64,000 bases of DNA from Polaromonas sp. (GTDB lineage Bacteria; Pseudomonadota; Gammaproteobacteria; Burkholderiales; Burkholderiaceae_C), in contig NZ_JAQSDN010000043.1 of assembly GCF_029945925.1 (NCBI RefSeq), forward strand, positions 16,398-80,397, in the 5' to 3' direction. This document shows positions 9,612 to 17,266 of this stretch, piece by piece; position 1 is the stretch's first letter, and the number at the start of each line of letters is the position of its first letter. Both the position numbers and the translations under genes were made by a program. The notes beneath the pieces were generated by a model. That model saw only the letters and a list, made by a program, of their open reading frames with translations. It was not told where the DNA came from and did no database searches.

Positions 9612-10565
9612 TCATGCTGAGGCCCCCGGGTAACGCTGTGTCGCCGCCTGAACAGGCACCTCGGTCCTTTCGGCGACGCGCATCACGGCGCTGCGTGAAC
9701 GCGGGTTGGCCGCCACTTCTTCGGCGCCAGGCTTGACACGTTCCAGCGCCTTGAGCCGCATGGCCTTGGGCGCGGCAAACGGTACGCGACGGTCGAACAC
9801 CTCGCGTGAATGTTCGGCGATGAATTGCTTGACGATGCGGTCTTCCAGCGAATGGAAACTGATCACCACCAAACGTCCTCCCGGTTGCAGTACTTTGAGC
9901 GAAGCCTCTAGCGCCTGTTGCAGCTCTTCAAGCTCGGCGTTGATGAAAATCCGAAAAGCCTGAAATGTACGCGTTGCAGGGTCCTTGCCCGGCTCGCGGG
10001 TTTTGACCGCGCCAGCCACGACCTCGGCCAGTTCAGCGGTGGTTGCAATAACGCCCCGCTCCTGTCGGCGACGATCAATCGCCTTTGCGATCTGCCCAGC
10101 AAACCGTTCTTCGCCATATTCACGAATGACCTCCGCAATGGTGTCCGTCTCGGCATCGGCCAGCCACTCGGCCACGCTCTGGCCCCGCGTGCTGTCCATG
10201 CGCATGTCCAGCGGCCCGTCGCCGCGGAAGGAAAAACCGCGCGCCGGGTTGTCGATCTGCGGCGAGCTGATGCCCAGGTCCAGCAGGATGCCCGCCGCAC
10301 TGCCCGCCGGCATCTCGACCAGATGGCTGAAGGCCTGGTGGCGGATGGCAAAGCGCGGGTCGGTGATGGTCTGCGCCTCGGCAATGGCTTCCGGGTCCTT
10401 GTCGAAGGCGGTGAGCCGCCCCTGGTCGGACAGCTGCGAAAGAATGAGGCGCGAGTGACCACCGCGCCCGAAGGTCGCGTCGATGTAATGCCCGTCCGGA
10501 TTGACCTGAAGCGCTGCGACTGCTTCGTTCAACAAGACGGTGCGGTGTGTCCATGTGTCTTGCAC
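9612..10565 (-). CDS. rsmH: 16S rRNA (cytosine(1402)-N(4))-methyltransferase RsmH (MraW)
   Basis: RsmH methylates N4 of C1402 in the ribosomal P site using S-adenosylmethionine. The 317-residue product has the SAM motif [14 protein letters not shown] near residues 30-43, [12 protein letters not shown] near 95-106, and the conserved [13 protein letters not shown] late in the protein. The start is GTG at 10565, a few bases after the mraZ stop; there is no in-frame ATG that keeps the family N-terminus. Second gene of the dcw operon. Confidence 0.95.
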   Translation of the reverse strand: MQDTWTHRTVLLNEAVAALQVNPDGHYIDATFGRGGHSRLILSQLSDQGRLTAFDKDPEAIAEAQTITDPRFAIRHQAFSHLVEMPAGSAAGILLDLGISSPQIDNPARGFSFRGDGPLDMRMDSTRGQSVAEWLADAETDTIAEVIREYGEERFAGQIAKAIDRRRQERGVIATTAELAEVVAGAVKTREPGKDPATRTFQAFRIFINAELEELQQALEASLKVLQPGGRLVVISFHSLEDRIVKQFIAEHSREVFDRRVPFAAPKAMRLKALERVKPGAEEVAANPRSRSAVMRVAERTEVPVQAATQRYPGASA

Positions 10566-10574
10566 CGTCGTCTT

Positions 10575-11003
10575 TCAGAATGAAAAGTCTCTGAAGACAT
10601 CGGGCATTTCGCCCTTCATCTGCTCGGCCTCCTGGGCCGCATAGGTCGCCGCATCCCACAGCTCGAAGTAGCTGCCCATGCCAAGCAGCACCGTGTCCCG
10701 GCTGATGCCTGCCGCGCTACGCAATTCGGGAGAGACCAGAACGCGCCCGGCGGCGTCCATGTCGACGTCCATGGCGTTGCCCAGAAAAATCCGTTTCCAC
10801 CACTGTGCCTGCATCGGCAGCTCGGCAATGCGTTCGCGGAATTTCTCCCACTCGTTGCGCGGGAATATCATGAGGCAGCCGTGCGGGTGTTTGGTGATGG
10901 TCAGCTGGCTCGATGCGGTGGCGCTGAGCACGTCACGATGCCGGGTTGGCACGGAGAGCCGACCCTTGGTATCGAGAGCTAGAGAAGACGCGCCTTGAAA
11001 CAC
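10575..11003 (-). CDS. mraZ: Transcriptional regulator MraZ
   Basis: MraZ is an AbrB-like DNA-binding protein that forms ring oligomers and represses its own dcw promoter. The 142-residue product contains two MraZ repeats, beginning [16 protein letters not shown] and later [12 protein letters not shown]. The start is GTG at 11003 with AAAGG about nine bases upstream. The 60 bp before it hold a promoter-like pair and four regularly spaced GTG elements, consistent with autoregulation. Confidence 0.93.
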   Translation of the reverse strand: MFQGASSLALDTKGRLSVPTRHRDVLSATASSQLTITKHPHGCLMIFPRNEWEKFRERIAELPMQAQWWKRIFLGNAMDVDMDAAGRVLVSPELRSAAGISRDTVLLGMGSYFELWDAATYAAQEAEQMKGEMPDVFRDFSF

Positions 11004-11023
11004 CGTTAAAAACCTTTAGAGAA

Positions 11024-11056
11024 CACTTTTCACCACTAAATTGCACTTTTTCCCAC
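11024..11056 (-). promoter_or_regulatory. Putative MraZ operator: four GTG elements at 10-bp period
   Basis: On the minus strand GTG occurs at 11056-11054, 11046-11044, 11036-11034 and 11026-11024, exactly one helical turn apart. The context is AAGTG in three copies and TAGTG in one. MraZ of other bacteria is known to bind tandem GTG-containing direct repeats upstream of mraZ. The first element overlaps the proposed -10 box. Confidence 0.8.
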
Positions 11057-11082
11057 TTTAGCAGGAAAGTTTTGCCATGCAA
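11055..11082 (-). promoter_or_regulatory. Putative sigma70 promoter of the dcw cluster
   Basis: Minus strand: TTGCAT (11082-11077), a 16-bp spacer, then TAAAGT (11060-11055). Each box matches four of six consensus bases. Its position over the MraZ operator supports it. Confidence 0.5.
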
Positions 11083-11413
11083 GTGGTTTGCTACAAACTT
11101 TTTCAATGAAATCAAGCACTTAGAAACGCTTTTGCAAGCAGGCATCCATTAAAAATCGTTCTAAATTAAGCACTTAGAAGATCCAGTGAAAGTGTTGCTT
11201 TAAGCCGGGGCAAACCGGGCTGGCGTCGGCGCTGGTGCCACGCGGGAGAGCGAAGGAGAAAAGAGACCTCGAAGTTCCCGTGGGTCGTAACTGCACCTGC
11301 AGAACTGCCTGCCGGTTGCCCGGTGCAGACAGCCTGCGTGTTGCGCAAGAAAGCGCAAGGCAACGATGGCGTTTTTTTGCCCCCTTGCGGACGGGGCGGG
11401 GCCTGGCAGACTC
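11083..11413. other. Intergenic region without a recognised gene
   Basis: About 330 bp between the dcw promoter and the STAS gene. The part next to mraZ (to about 11,200) is A+T-rich and could hold more promoter elements. The rest is G+C-rich and contains a hairpin with arms TTGCGC/GCGCAA near 11341-11358. I see no tRNA, known RNA family or credible coding frame. Confidence 0.6.
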
Positions 11414-13237
11414 CTAGTCGATACGCGTCAGGACCCGGGCGTGCTCCGTGATGCCGATCACGTTGAAGAATGCGGCCACCAGACGGTTGACATCGGTGAA
11501 CTGCACGGCGCGATTTTCGGCTTCCCGGGCGGAAACCCAGTTGAGCAGGGTCCCGGCTGCAGAAAAATCAACACGAATCAGCTTTGCGCATGAAATCACC
11601 ATGATGTCTGCGCCCATCAGCTTGGCCTCGAGCTTGTCGAGCACGGCAATGGCGTCCCCCTCGATCTGGCCAGACAGTTCGACAGCATACAGATGGCTCA
11701 TCTGGGAGTTGCCGCCCATCTCGGTATCGCCCTCCAGTGCGCTGCTGAGGCTGGACGGCACCGAATCGCGGTAGACATCGCCAATGATGGCTTGCCCGGC
11801 CACAGCGGTGCCACGCGGCTCCAGCGGCTTGTAGTCGCAGCGCGCACTGTCCCAGGCGGGTGGCGAAACCTCGTACGTCACGCAAAAATCGAGGGCCGTC
11901 AGCTCAAACTCGTCAGGCTGGTGGGTCACCCGCAGGGTCTCCATCCGCAGCTGCCACCATCCCTGGGGCGTATCCCGCACCCCGGAGGGGGTCGCGTCCT
12001 GCAACACCCGCTCCAATTGCGCCTCCCCCATGAAACGCAGCTGCACGGGTTGTGCGGCCCAGCCGCTGAACACCTTGCACAGGGGCTCAACGGCGTTTTC
12101 ATCAATCGTTTTGAGGTTTTTCCAGTCAAGCCGCCAGGGCATGGGAGCGCGGGCCAGGGCCGCGCTGAGCGCCGCCACGGTCTGGATGCCCAGATTTGAC
12201 GGGCAGACCCAGTCCGCAGCCGGTCCGTTGCCGGCGGCCGGGCTGGCTGAACTGGCCGGACCGGACAACTGCTGCACCATCTCGGGCAGGGAAAACCACT
12301 GCGGGGCCGAACGGTCGAAACGGCCGACAAACTCGACGGCCAGGTTTTCGAACTTGTCTTGCTGTCCGGTGGCCCGGTACAGGTCAAACAGCGCGAGCCA
12401 GGTGTCCGCATGCCTGGCCCGGCTTCCCTGGGGACCCAGCGTCTCAAGCAACCCGGCTTCGGCGCCTGCATCGTCGCCATTGGCAAAACGGATGGAGGCC
12501 TCCTCCAGTTCGGGGTCGTGCGCCACCTCCGAGGCATCCACCACGGAAAATTTGGACGCTGAAAAACCAGACGGCTCACCGTCGCGGGAGGCTGCAGAAA
12601 TGACCGGTCTGGGTGCAGCGGGCTTGGGCGGTGCAGCAGGCGACGTAGCGGTGACACCGGCGGGCAGTTCCGTCATGGGTGCCGGAGCGGGCTGCGGTGA
12701 CATGGCGGCAGCCCTGGTTTTGGCCAGCGCCGCGGCCAGGGCACCAGGTGCCGTGGACGCATAACTGGCCGGCAACGCGTTGTCCAGCAGCGGGGCGTGG
12801 ATGCTGAGGTTGGGCTGACCGGCCGGCGTCGCCGGGGAAAGCGAAGAAGGCTCGCTGGCGCCAGCGGCCGCACTTCCATGCTTGGTTTTCCACCATTGCA
12901 TGGACATTTGCGCTTCAATCTCGTCGATTTTCTTCAGGGTGACGGCGCGGTCGTCCGGCTTGGACGGCATGCTGCTCTGGAAGAAGGAAGGCCGCGCGCC
13001 GGGGTCCTGGCCGGTCATGGCCTCCCGCTTGCGCATTTTCCGGAGCATGTCGAATTCGCGCTTGCGCACGAAATCGTTGCGCCGTTTTCGCTCAATCATC
13101 TCCTTGAGCATCTGCTTGCTCAGGGCTTCCTCCCGGTCCGACTCCTTGCCTTCAAGTTCCGACCAGTTCGTCGCGGGGTTGCGGACGAACTTCACGACTT
13201 TCGAAAGCAAGCCAGGTGTGGTGTCTTCTTTGGCCAT
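11414..13237 (-). CDS. STAS-domain-like protein with a basic coiled N-terminus
   Basis: The 607-residue product starts with a charged, helical, Lys/Arg/Glu-rich segment (about 20-100), followed by an Ala/Pro-rich linker (about 120-240) and a central globular part. The last 95 residues, from MSHLYAVELSGQIEGDAIAV to the end, look like a STAS domain of the MlaB or anti-sigma-antagonist type. A phosphorylatable serine is not obvious. I do not know its partner. The ATG at 13237 gives MAKEDTTPG; the frame is open further upstream without a start signal. It follows dksA by about 40 bp on the same strand and is probably co-transcribed. Confidence 0.6.
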   Translation of the reverse strand: MAKEDTTPGLLSKVVKFVRNPATNWSELEGKESDREEALSKQMLKEMIERKRRNDFVRKREFDMLRKMRKREAMTGQDPGARPSFFQSSMPSKPDDRAVTLKKIDEIEAQMSMQWWKTKHGSAAAGASEPSSLSPATPAGQPNLSIHAPLLDNALPASYASTAPGALAAALAKTRAAAMSPQPAPAPMTELPAGVTATSPAAPPKPAAPRPVISAASRDGEPSGFSASKFSVVDASEVAHDPELEEASIRFANGDDAGAEAGLLETLGPQGSRARHADTWLALFDLYRATGQQDKFENLAVEFVGRFDRSAPQWFSLPEMVQQLSGPASSASPAAGNGPAADWVCPSNLGIQTVAALSAALARAPMPWRLDWKNLKTIDENAVEPLCKVFSGWAAQPVQLRFMGEAQLERVLQDATPSGVRDTPQGWWQLRMETLRVTHQPDEFELTALDFCVTYEVSPPAWDSARCDYKPLEPRGTAVAGQAIIGDVYRDSVPSSLSSALEGDTEMGGNSQMSHLYAVELSGQIEGDAIAVLDKLEAKLMGADIMVISCAKLIRVDFSAAGTLLNWVSAREAENRAVQFTDVNRLVAAFFNVIGITEHARVLTRID

Positions 13238-13274
13238 CAACAGCGGTTCAGGAGGAAGTGGGCAACGGGAAAGA

Positions 13275-14408
13275 TCAGTCGCCGAACATTTTCTGCTTGA
13301 GCTCGCGACGCTGCTGTGCTTCCAGCGACAGGTTGGCCGTCGGACGGGCAATCAGGCGCCCCACGCCGATGGCTTCCCCGGTTTCGTCGCAGTAACCGTA
13401 GTCGCCGGAGTCAATGCGGGCGATCGACTGCTCGATTTTCTTGAGCAGCTTGCGCTCACGGTCACGTGTGCGCAGCTCGAGGGCGTGTTCTTCTTCGATG
13501 GTCGCGCGATCAGCCGGATCCGGCACCACCACGGTGTCTTCCCGGAGATGCTCGGTGGTTTCACCGGCGCTGTTGTGGATGTCCTGTTTGAGCAGGGACA
13601 GCTTGTGCCGGAAAAAGGCCAGCTGCTTCTCGTTCATGTACTCCGAGTCCGGCATGGCCTTGACTTCTTCGTCCGTCAACTCTTCGCCCGGCTTGGTCTT
13701 CCAGTTGTTGGCGAGCTTGGGATCTTTTTTCGCCGCCACATGCGGGGGCGGCGCGATCACGCGCTCGGCAATGGTGGAGTAGCTGGCTTTCGCGGCGTCG
13801 GGAGAGTGGGTCGGAATCATCGGCGCGGGAGGCGGTGCAAAAGAGGAATTGCGCAAGGAGGCGCGGCGTCCCGGCTTCAGGGCCGGTGTCTGCAACGGTG
13901 CGGGCGCCGCAGCAATGCTGGCGGGGCTGGGCGGGGTTTTCACGGCGGGGCCTGCCGCCGTTTTGGTGATCGTTTTGATAATGACTTTTTCTTCAGGTTT
14001 GGCGGGGGCCTTGCCCTTCACGGACGGCGGGGCCGGCTTGGTGACGGGTTTGGCGGCTTTGACCGCGGGTTTAACGACAGGGGCGGGTTTGGGCGCCTGG
14101 GCAGGCTTGGCAGATTTGACGGCCTTGACGGCCGGACGGCTTTTGGCAACGAGTGTGGGCTTTTTCGCAGCGGGAGCGGCTTTTTTGGCGGGTGCCGCTT
14201 TGGGCTTGGCCACCACTTTGGCTTTGGCCACGGGCTTGGCCGACACCTTGGCCTTGGCTTTGGAGGCGGCCGGGGCCGGTTTTTTCACGGCGGTTTTCGA
14301 AGCCGCGGGCTTGGCCGCCGCTTTGGTCGTGGCTTTGGCTTGGCCGGCTGACGTGGCTTTTCCAGCGGACTTGACCGCGACCTTGGAGTTTTTCGCTTGA
14401 GCTTTCAC
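13275..14408 (-). CDS. dksA: RNA polymerase-binding protein DksA with an H1-like Lys/Ala/Pro tail
   Basis: DksA enters the RNA polymerase secondary channel and adjusts rRNA and amino-acid promoters with ppGpp. Residues about 255-377 form a complete DksA core: coiled coil with the tip motif DPADRA (297-302) and a terminal finger region, YGYCDETGEAIG. That finger keeps only one cysteine (Cys340) of the classical four, so zinc binding is doubtful; such cysteine-poor forms are known in Burkholderiales. Residues 1-180 are a repetitive KPA/AKA tail like histone H1 or AlgP. The start is GTG at 14408 with AGGAGA seven bases upstream; the open frame runs to 14678 but lacks a start signal. Confidence 0.88.
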   Translation of the reverse strand: MKAQAKNSKVAVKSAGKATSAGQAKATTKAAAKPAASKTAVKKPAPAASKAKAKVSAKPVAKAKVVAKPKAAPAKKAAPAAKKPTLVAKSRPAVKAVKSAKPAQAPKPAPVVKPAVKAAKPVTKPAPPSVKGKAPAKPEEKVIIKTITKTAAGPAVKTPPSPASIAAAPAPLQTPALKPGRRASLRNSSFAPPPAPMIPTHSPDAAKASYSTIAERVIAPPPHVAAKKDPKLANNWKTKPGEELTDEEVKAMPDSEYMNEKQLAFFRHKLSLLKQDIHNSAGETTEHLREDTVVVPDPADRATIEEEHALELRTRDRERKLLKKIEQSIARIDSGDYGYCDETGEAIGVGRLIARPTANLSLEAQQRRELKQKMFGD

Positions 14409-14720
14409 ATTGGGTCTCCTCGTGGAGGCAGCTTCGGGATGCTCCCCATGCTGACTCCGGGCCAAGCTGACTTTCGTCAGCCCAACCTTGTCTTTTACCT
14501 GATTGTCTGGTTTGTTCGCCGCCCTACCTGCCGTTTCAAGGCCAGCACTTACCCTGACTTCCCCGCCCTGCCTTTTTGCAGAAGACGACCGGCCAGGGGA
14601 GTCGGCGCGCGATTGTAGCGGCTCACCGGGACGCTGGGATGCCCGCGCGCCTAAACGTTGGAGAATGGAGACAATCATGAGGCCCTCCCGCCTTTCAAGG
14701 CATTGTGTGGACAGCCTACC
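14409..14720. other. dksA leader and upstream region
   Basis: This 312-bp gap between cobW and dksA holds a perfect hairpin, GCTGAC/GTCAGC with loop TTTC (14466-14481), inside the probable dksA leader. No gene is seen. Part of it is an uninterrupted extension of the dksA frame, which I treat as non-coding. Confidence 0.5.
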
Positions 14721-15776
14721 TCAAACCAGACACTGCTCCAGGCCCTGGAGAAAAATATCTTTCGGCAGATCGATGCCGATAAAGACCATCTTGCTGACCT
14801 TTGTTTCATCCGCCGCCCAGGCCGGCCCCAGGTCGCTGCCCATCAACTGGTGCACGCCCTGGAAAATCACCTTGCGCTCGGTACCCTGCATGTTCAGCAC
14901 GCCCTTGTAGCGCAACATGCGCGGGCCGTAGATATTGACGACGGCGCCCAGGAAGTCCTCGAGTTTCGCCGGATCAAAAGCGCGCTCCGAACGGAACACA
15001 AAACTCTTGACGTCGTCATCGTGATGGTGGTGATGGCCGTGCTTGTCATCCTGCGCGTGGGACGGGTGGTCGCAATGCTCGCCGTGCGCGTGGTCATGGC
15101 CGGCATGGTCGTGCTCGTCGGCCTTGAGGAAGTCCGGGTCGATGTCGAGCTTGGCATTGAGGTTGAAGCCGCGCAGGTCAAACACGTCGGCAATCGCCAC
15201 CTCGCCGAAATGCACGGCTTTCTGCGGCGCGCGCGGGTTCATGTGTTTGAGGCGGTGCATCAGCGCCTGGACTTCGTCCTCGGCCACCAGATCGGCCTTG
15301 CTGATGAAGATCTGGTCGGCAAAACCGACCTGGCGGCGCGCCTCCTGGCGGTCATTGAGCTGGGTGGGCGCATGTTTGGCATCGACCAGCGTCAGGATGG
15401 AGTCCAGCAGGTACTGCTCGGCGATTTCCTCGTCCATGAAAAAGGTCTGCGCCACCGGGCCGGGGTCGGCCAGGCCGGTGGTCTCGATCACCACGCGCTC
15501 AAAATCCAGCAGGCCCTTGCGCTTCTTGGCGGCCAGCAGCTGCAGGGTTTCGCGCAGGTCTTCGCGGATCGAGCAGCAGATGCAGCCGTTGTTCATCTGG
15601 ATGATGTTTTCCTGCGTGTCGTTGACCAGGATCTCGTTGTCGATGTTTTCCTCGCCGAACTCGTTTTCGATCACGGCGATTTTCTGGCCGTGGGCTTCGG
15701 TCAGGATGCGCTTGAGCAGCGTGGTTTTGCCGGCGCCGAGAAAACCGGTCAGGATGGTCACGGGAATCAAACTCAT
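14721..15776 (-). CDS. CobW/ZigA-type G3E GTPase, putative zinc chaperone
   Basis: G3E GTPases load metal into client proteins using GTP. The 351-residue product has the Walker A motif GFLGAGKTT (11-19), the metal-binding CICC motif (65-68), ETTGLADP (98-105), SKAD (159-162) and a strongly histidine-rich loop at about 221-252. A CobW C-terminal domain completes it. The CxCC motif and His loop are typical of zinc chaperones, and the adjacent dksA also fits zinc homeostasis. The metal is inferred; no Zur box was identified. Confidence 0.85.
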   Translation of the reverse strand: MSLIPVTILTGFLGAGKTTLLKRILTEAHGQKIAVIENEFGEENIDNEILVNDTQENIIQMNNGCICCSIREDLRETLQLLAAKKRKGLLDFERVVIETTGLADPGPVAQTFFMDEEIAEQYLLDSILTLVDAKHAPTQLNDRQEARRQVGFADQIFISKADLVAEDEVQALMHRLKHMNPRAPQKAVHFGEVAIADVFDLRGFNLNAKLDIDPDFLKADEHDHAGHDHAHGEHCDHPSHAQDDKHGHHHHHDDDVKSFVFRSERAFDPAKLEDFLGAVVNIYGPRMLRYKGVLNMQGTERKVIFQGVHQLMGSDLGPAWAADETKVSKMVFIGIDLPKDIFLQGLEQCLV

Positions 15777-15950
15777 GGTGTCTGCCTAAAAAATACAGGA
15801 AAAAAATACAGGGAAAAGCGGGACGGTGGACCCGTGAAGGTGGGGAGTTTAGTCGTCAACGCAAGGCCCTGAAGCGCGCATTGACTCCACACGGGGCCTG
15901 TCGGACCACTTTACAGGCCCTGTCAAGCATTCCCGCGCCGGCGCCCATTG

Positions 15951-16012
15951 TTTGCTATGTTATTAATAGCTGTCTGTGCCCGTCCAGCAAGGACAACAGC
16001 CATTTTTGATTG
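15951..16012 (+). repeat. Dispersed repeat family A, copy 1 (intergenic)
   Basis: Begins GCTATGTTATTAATAGCTG, then GCCCGTCCAGCAAGG and CCATTTTTG. It lies between the cobW-type gene and the RlmI-like gene. The first part is a short inverted repeat, GCTAT/ATAGC. Confidence 0.8.
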
Positions 16013-16019
16013 AAGAGTT

Positions 16020-17201
16020 TTATTTTTTGAGCAGCACCAGCCCCTTGAGGTACTCGCCCTCGGGGAAACTGACGGTCATCGGGTGGTCGGGCGCACCGCC
16101 CAGGCGTTCGGTGATGAAGGCATCGACGCCCGCATCGGTGCCGGCGGACGCCACGATCTTGTGAAACAGGTCGGCACTGATGCCGCCCGAACACGAATAC
16201 GTGAAAAGCACGCCACCGGGCGCCAGGATGGACAGCGCAATGCGGTTGATGTCCTTGTAGGCGCGTGCTGCACGTTCGGCATGGGCCACGGTGGGCGCAA
16301 ACTTGGGCGGGTCCAGCACGATGGCGTCGAAGGTTTTCCCCTCCTTGTGGAACTGCCGCATCGAGGCATTGACATCGGCGTCGAGCATGGTGGTGCGGCC
16401 GGCGTCAAAGCCGTTCAGCGCCACATTGGCCGCGGCTTTTTCAATCGCCGGTCCGGACGAATCGATCGACGTGACATGCGCTGCGCCGCCGGCCAGCGCC
16501 GCCACCGTGAAGCCACCGGTGTAGCAATAACAGTTAAGCACGTTCTGGAACTGCAGGCGGCGCGCATGGTCGGCAAACTTGCGGCGGCTGTCGCGCTGAT
16601 CCAGGTAAAAACCGGTCTTGTGGCCGGTGGCGATGTCCAGGCCCAGCTGCCAGCCGTGTTCGGTGATGGTCAGATCGGTCGCGCCCGAGCCCGCCAGCCA
16701 GCCGGTCGCCTCTGGCAACCCTTCAAGGGAACGCACACTGGCGTCAGATCGTTCATAGAGGCGCGTGAGTCCGGTTTCGGCGAGCAGGGCTTCGACGATC
16801 ACGCTTTTCCAGCGCTCGACGCCGCAGCTGGAAAACTGAGCCACCAGCGTGTCGGCATACCGGTCCACCACCAGGCCCGGCAAGCCGTCGGACTCGCCGT
16901 GCACCAGGCGCATCCCGTCACTTTGTATGTCAAAACGGCTTCTGGCCCTTATAGCGCTAGCGATACGCGCTACAAAAAACGAAGCATCGATACGCTCGGC
17001 CTCGACAAAACTCCAGACCCGGGCGCGAATCTTCGAACTCGGGCTGAAGGCCGCCCAGCCGAGGAACTGCCCGTCGTGCCCTTCGACCCGCACCGTTTCG
17101 CCGGCGTCCGCCCCGCCGCGGGCAATCGCACCGTCAAACACCCAGGGGTGGCGCCGCAGCAGCGAACGCTCCTTGCCTTCTCTCAGCCGTATTGATTTCA
17201 T
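16020..17201 (-). CDS. Class I SAM-dependent rRNA methyltransferase, RlmI/YccW-like
   Basis: Predicted to form 5-methylcytosine in 23S rRNA. The 393-residue product has an N-terminal PUA-like RNA-binding part (KERSLLRRHPWVFDGAI), an EEHEE-type linker, and a Rossmann methyltransferase with NCYCYTGGFTVAALAGGA, the VLDPPKFAP catalytic loop and TYSCSGG carrying the likely catalytic cysteine. Length matches the RlmI family. RlmI is the closest name I can give, but the exact target nucleotide is not shown by sequence. It stands alone and is divergent from the GGDEF-like gene. Confidence 0.85.
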   Translation of the reverse strand: MKSIRLREGKERSLLRRHPWVFDGAIARGGADAGETVRVEGHDGQFLGWAAFSPSSKIRARVWSFVEAERIDASFFVARIASAIRARSRFDIQSDGMRLVHGESDGLPGLVVDRYADTLVAQFSSCGVERWKSVIVEALLAETGLTRLYERSDASVRSLEGLPEATGWLAGSGATDLTITEHGWQLGLDIATGHKTGFYLDQRDSRRKFADHARRLQFQNVLNCYCYTGGFTVAALAGGAAHVTSIDSSGPAIEKAAANVALNGFDAGRTTMLDADVNASMRQFHKEGKTFDAIVLDPPKFAPTVAHAERAARAYKDINRIALSILAPGGVLFTYSCSGGISADLFHKIVASAGTDAGVDAFITERLGGAPDHPMTVSFPEGEYLKGLVLLKK

Positions 17202-17266
17202 GCGTCTATTGTCGCGGCTAAGGTTGGCCTGAAAGCGGCCTCAGGGAAATTTGCGACAATCACTTG

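Noticed and set aside
14409..14678. N-terminal extension of DksA to 14678
   Set aside because: The frame is open, but a GTG with AGGAGA at 14408 is a clear start, and the region contains a hairpin leader.
16929..16982. Reverse, degenerate family A-like stretch in the RlmI-like gene
   Set aside because: The right half (GGGCCAGAAGCCGTTTTGAC on the minus strand) resembles the repeat, but the protein has normal length here and the left half is poor. Not counted, though it could be an old copy.
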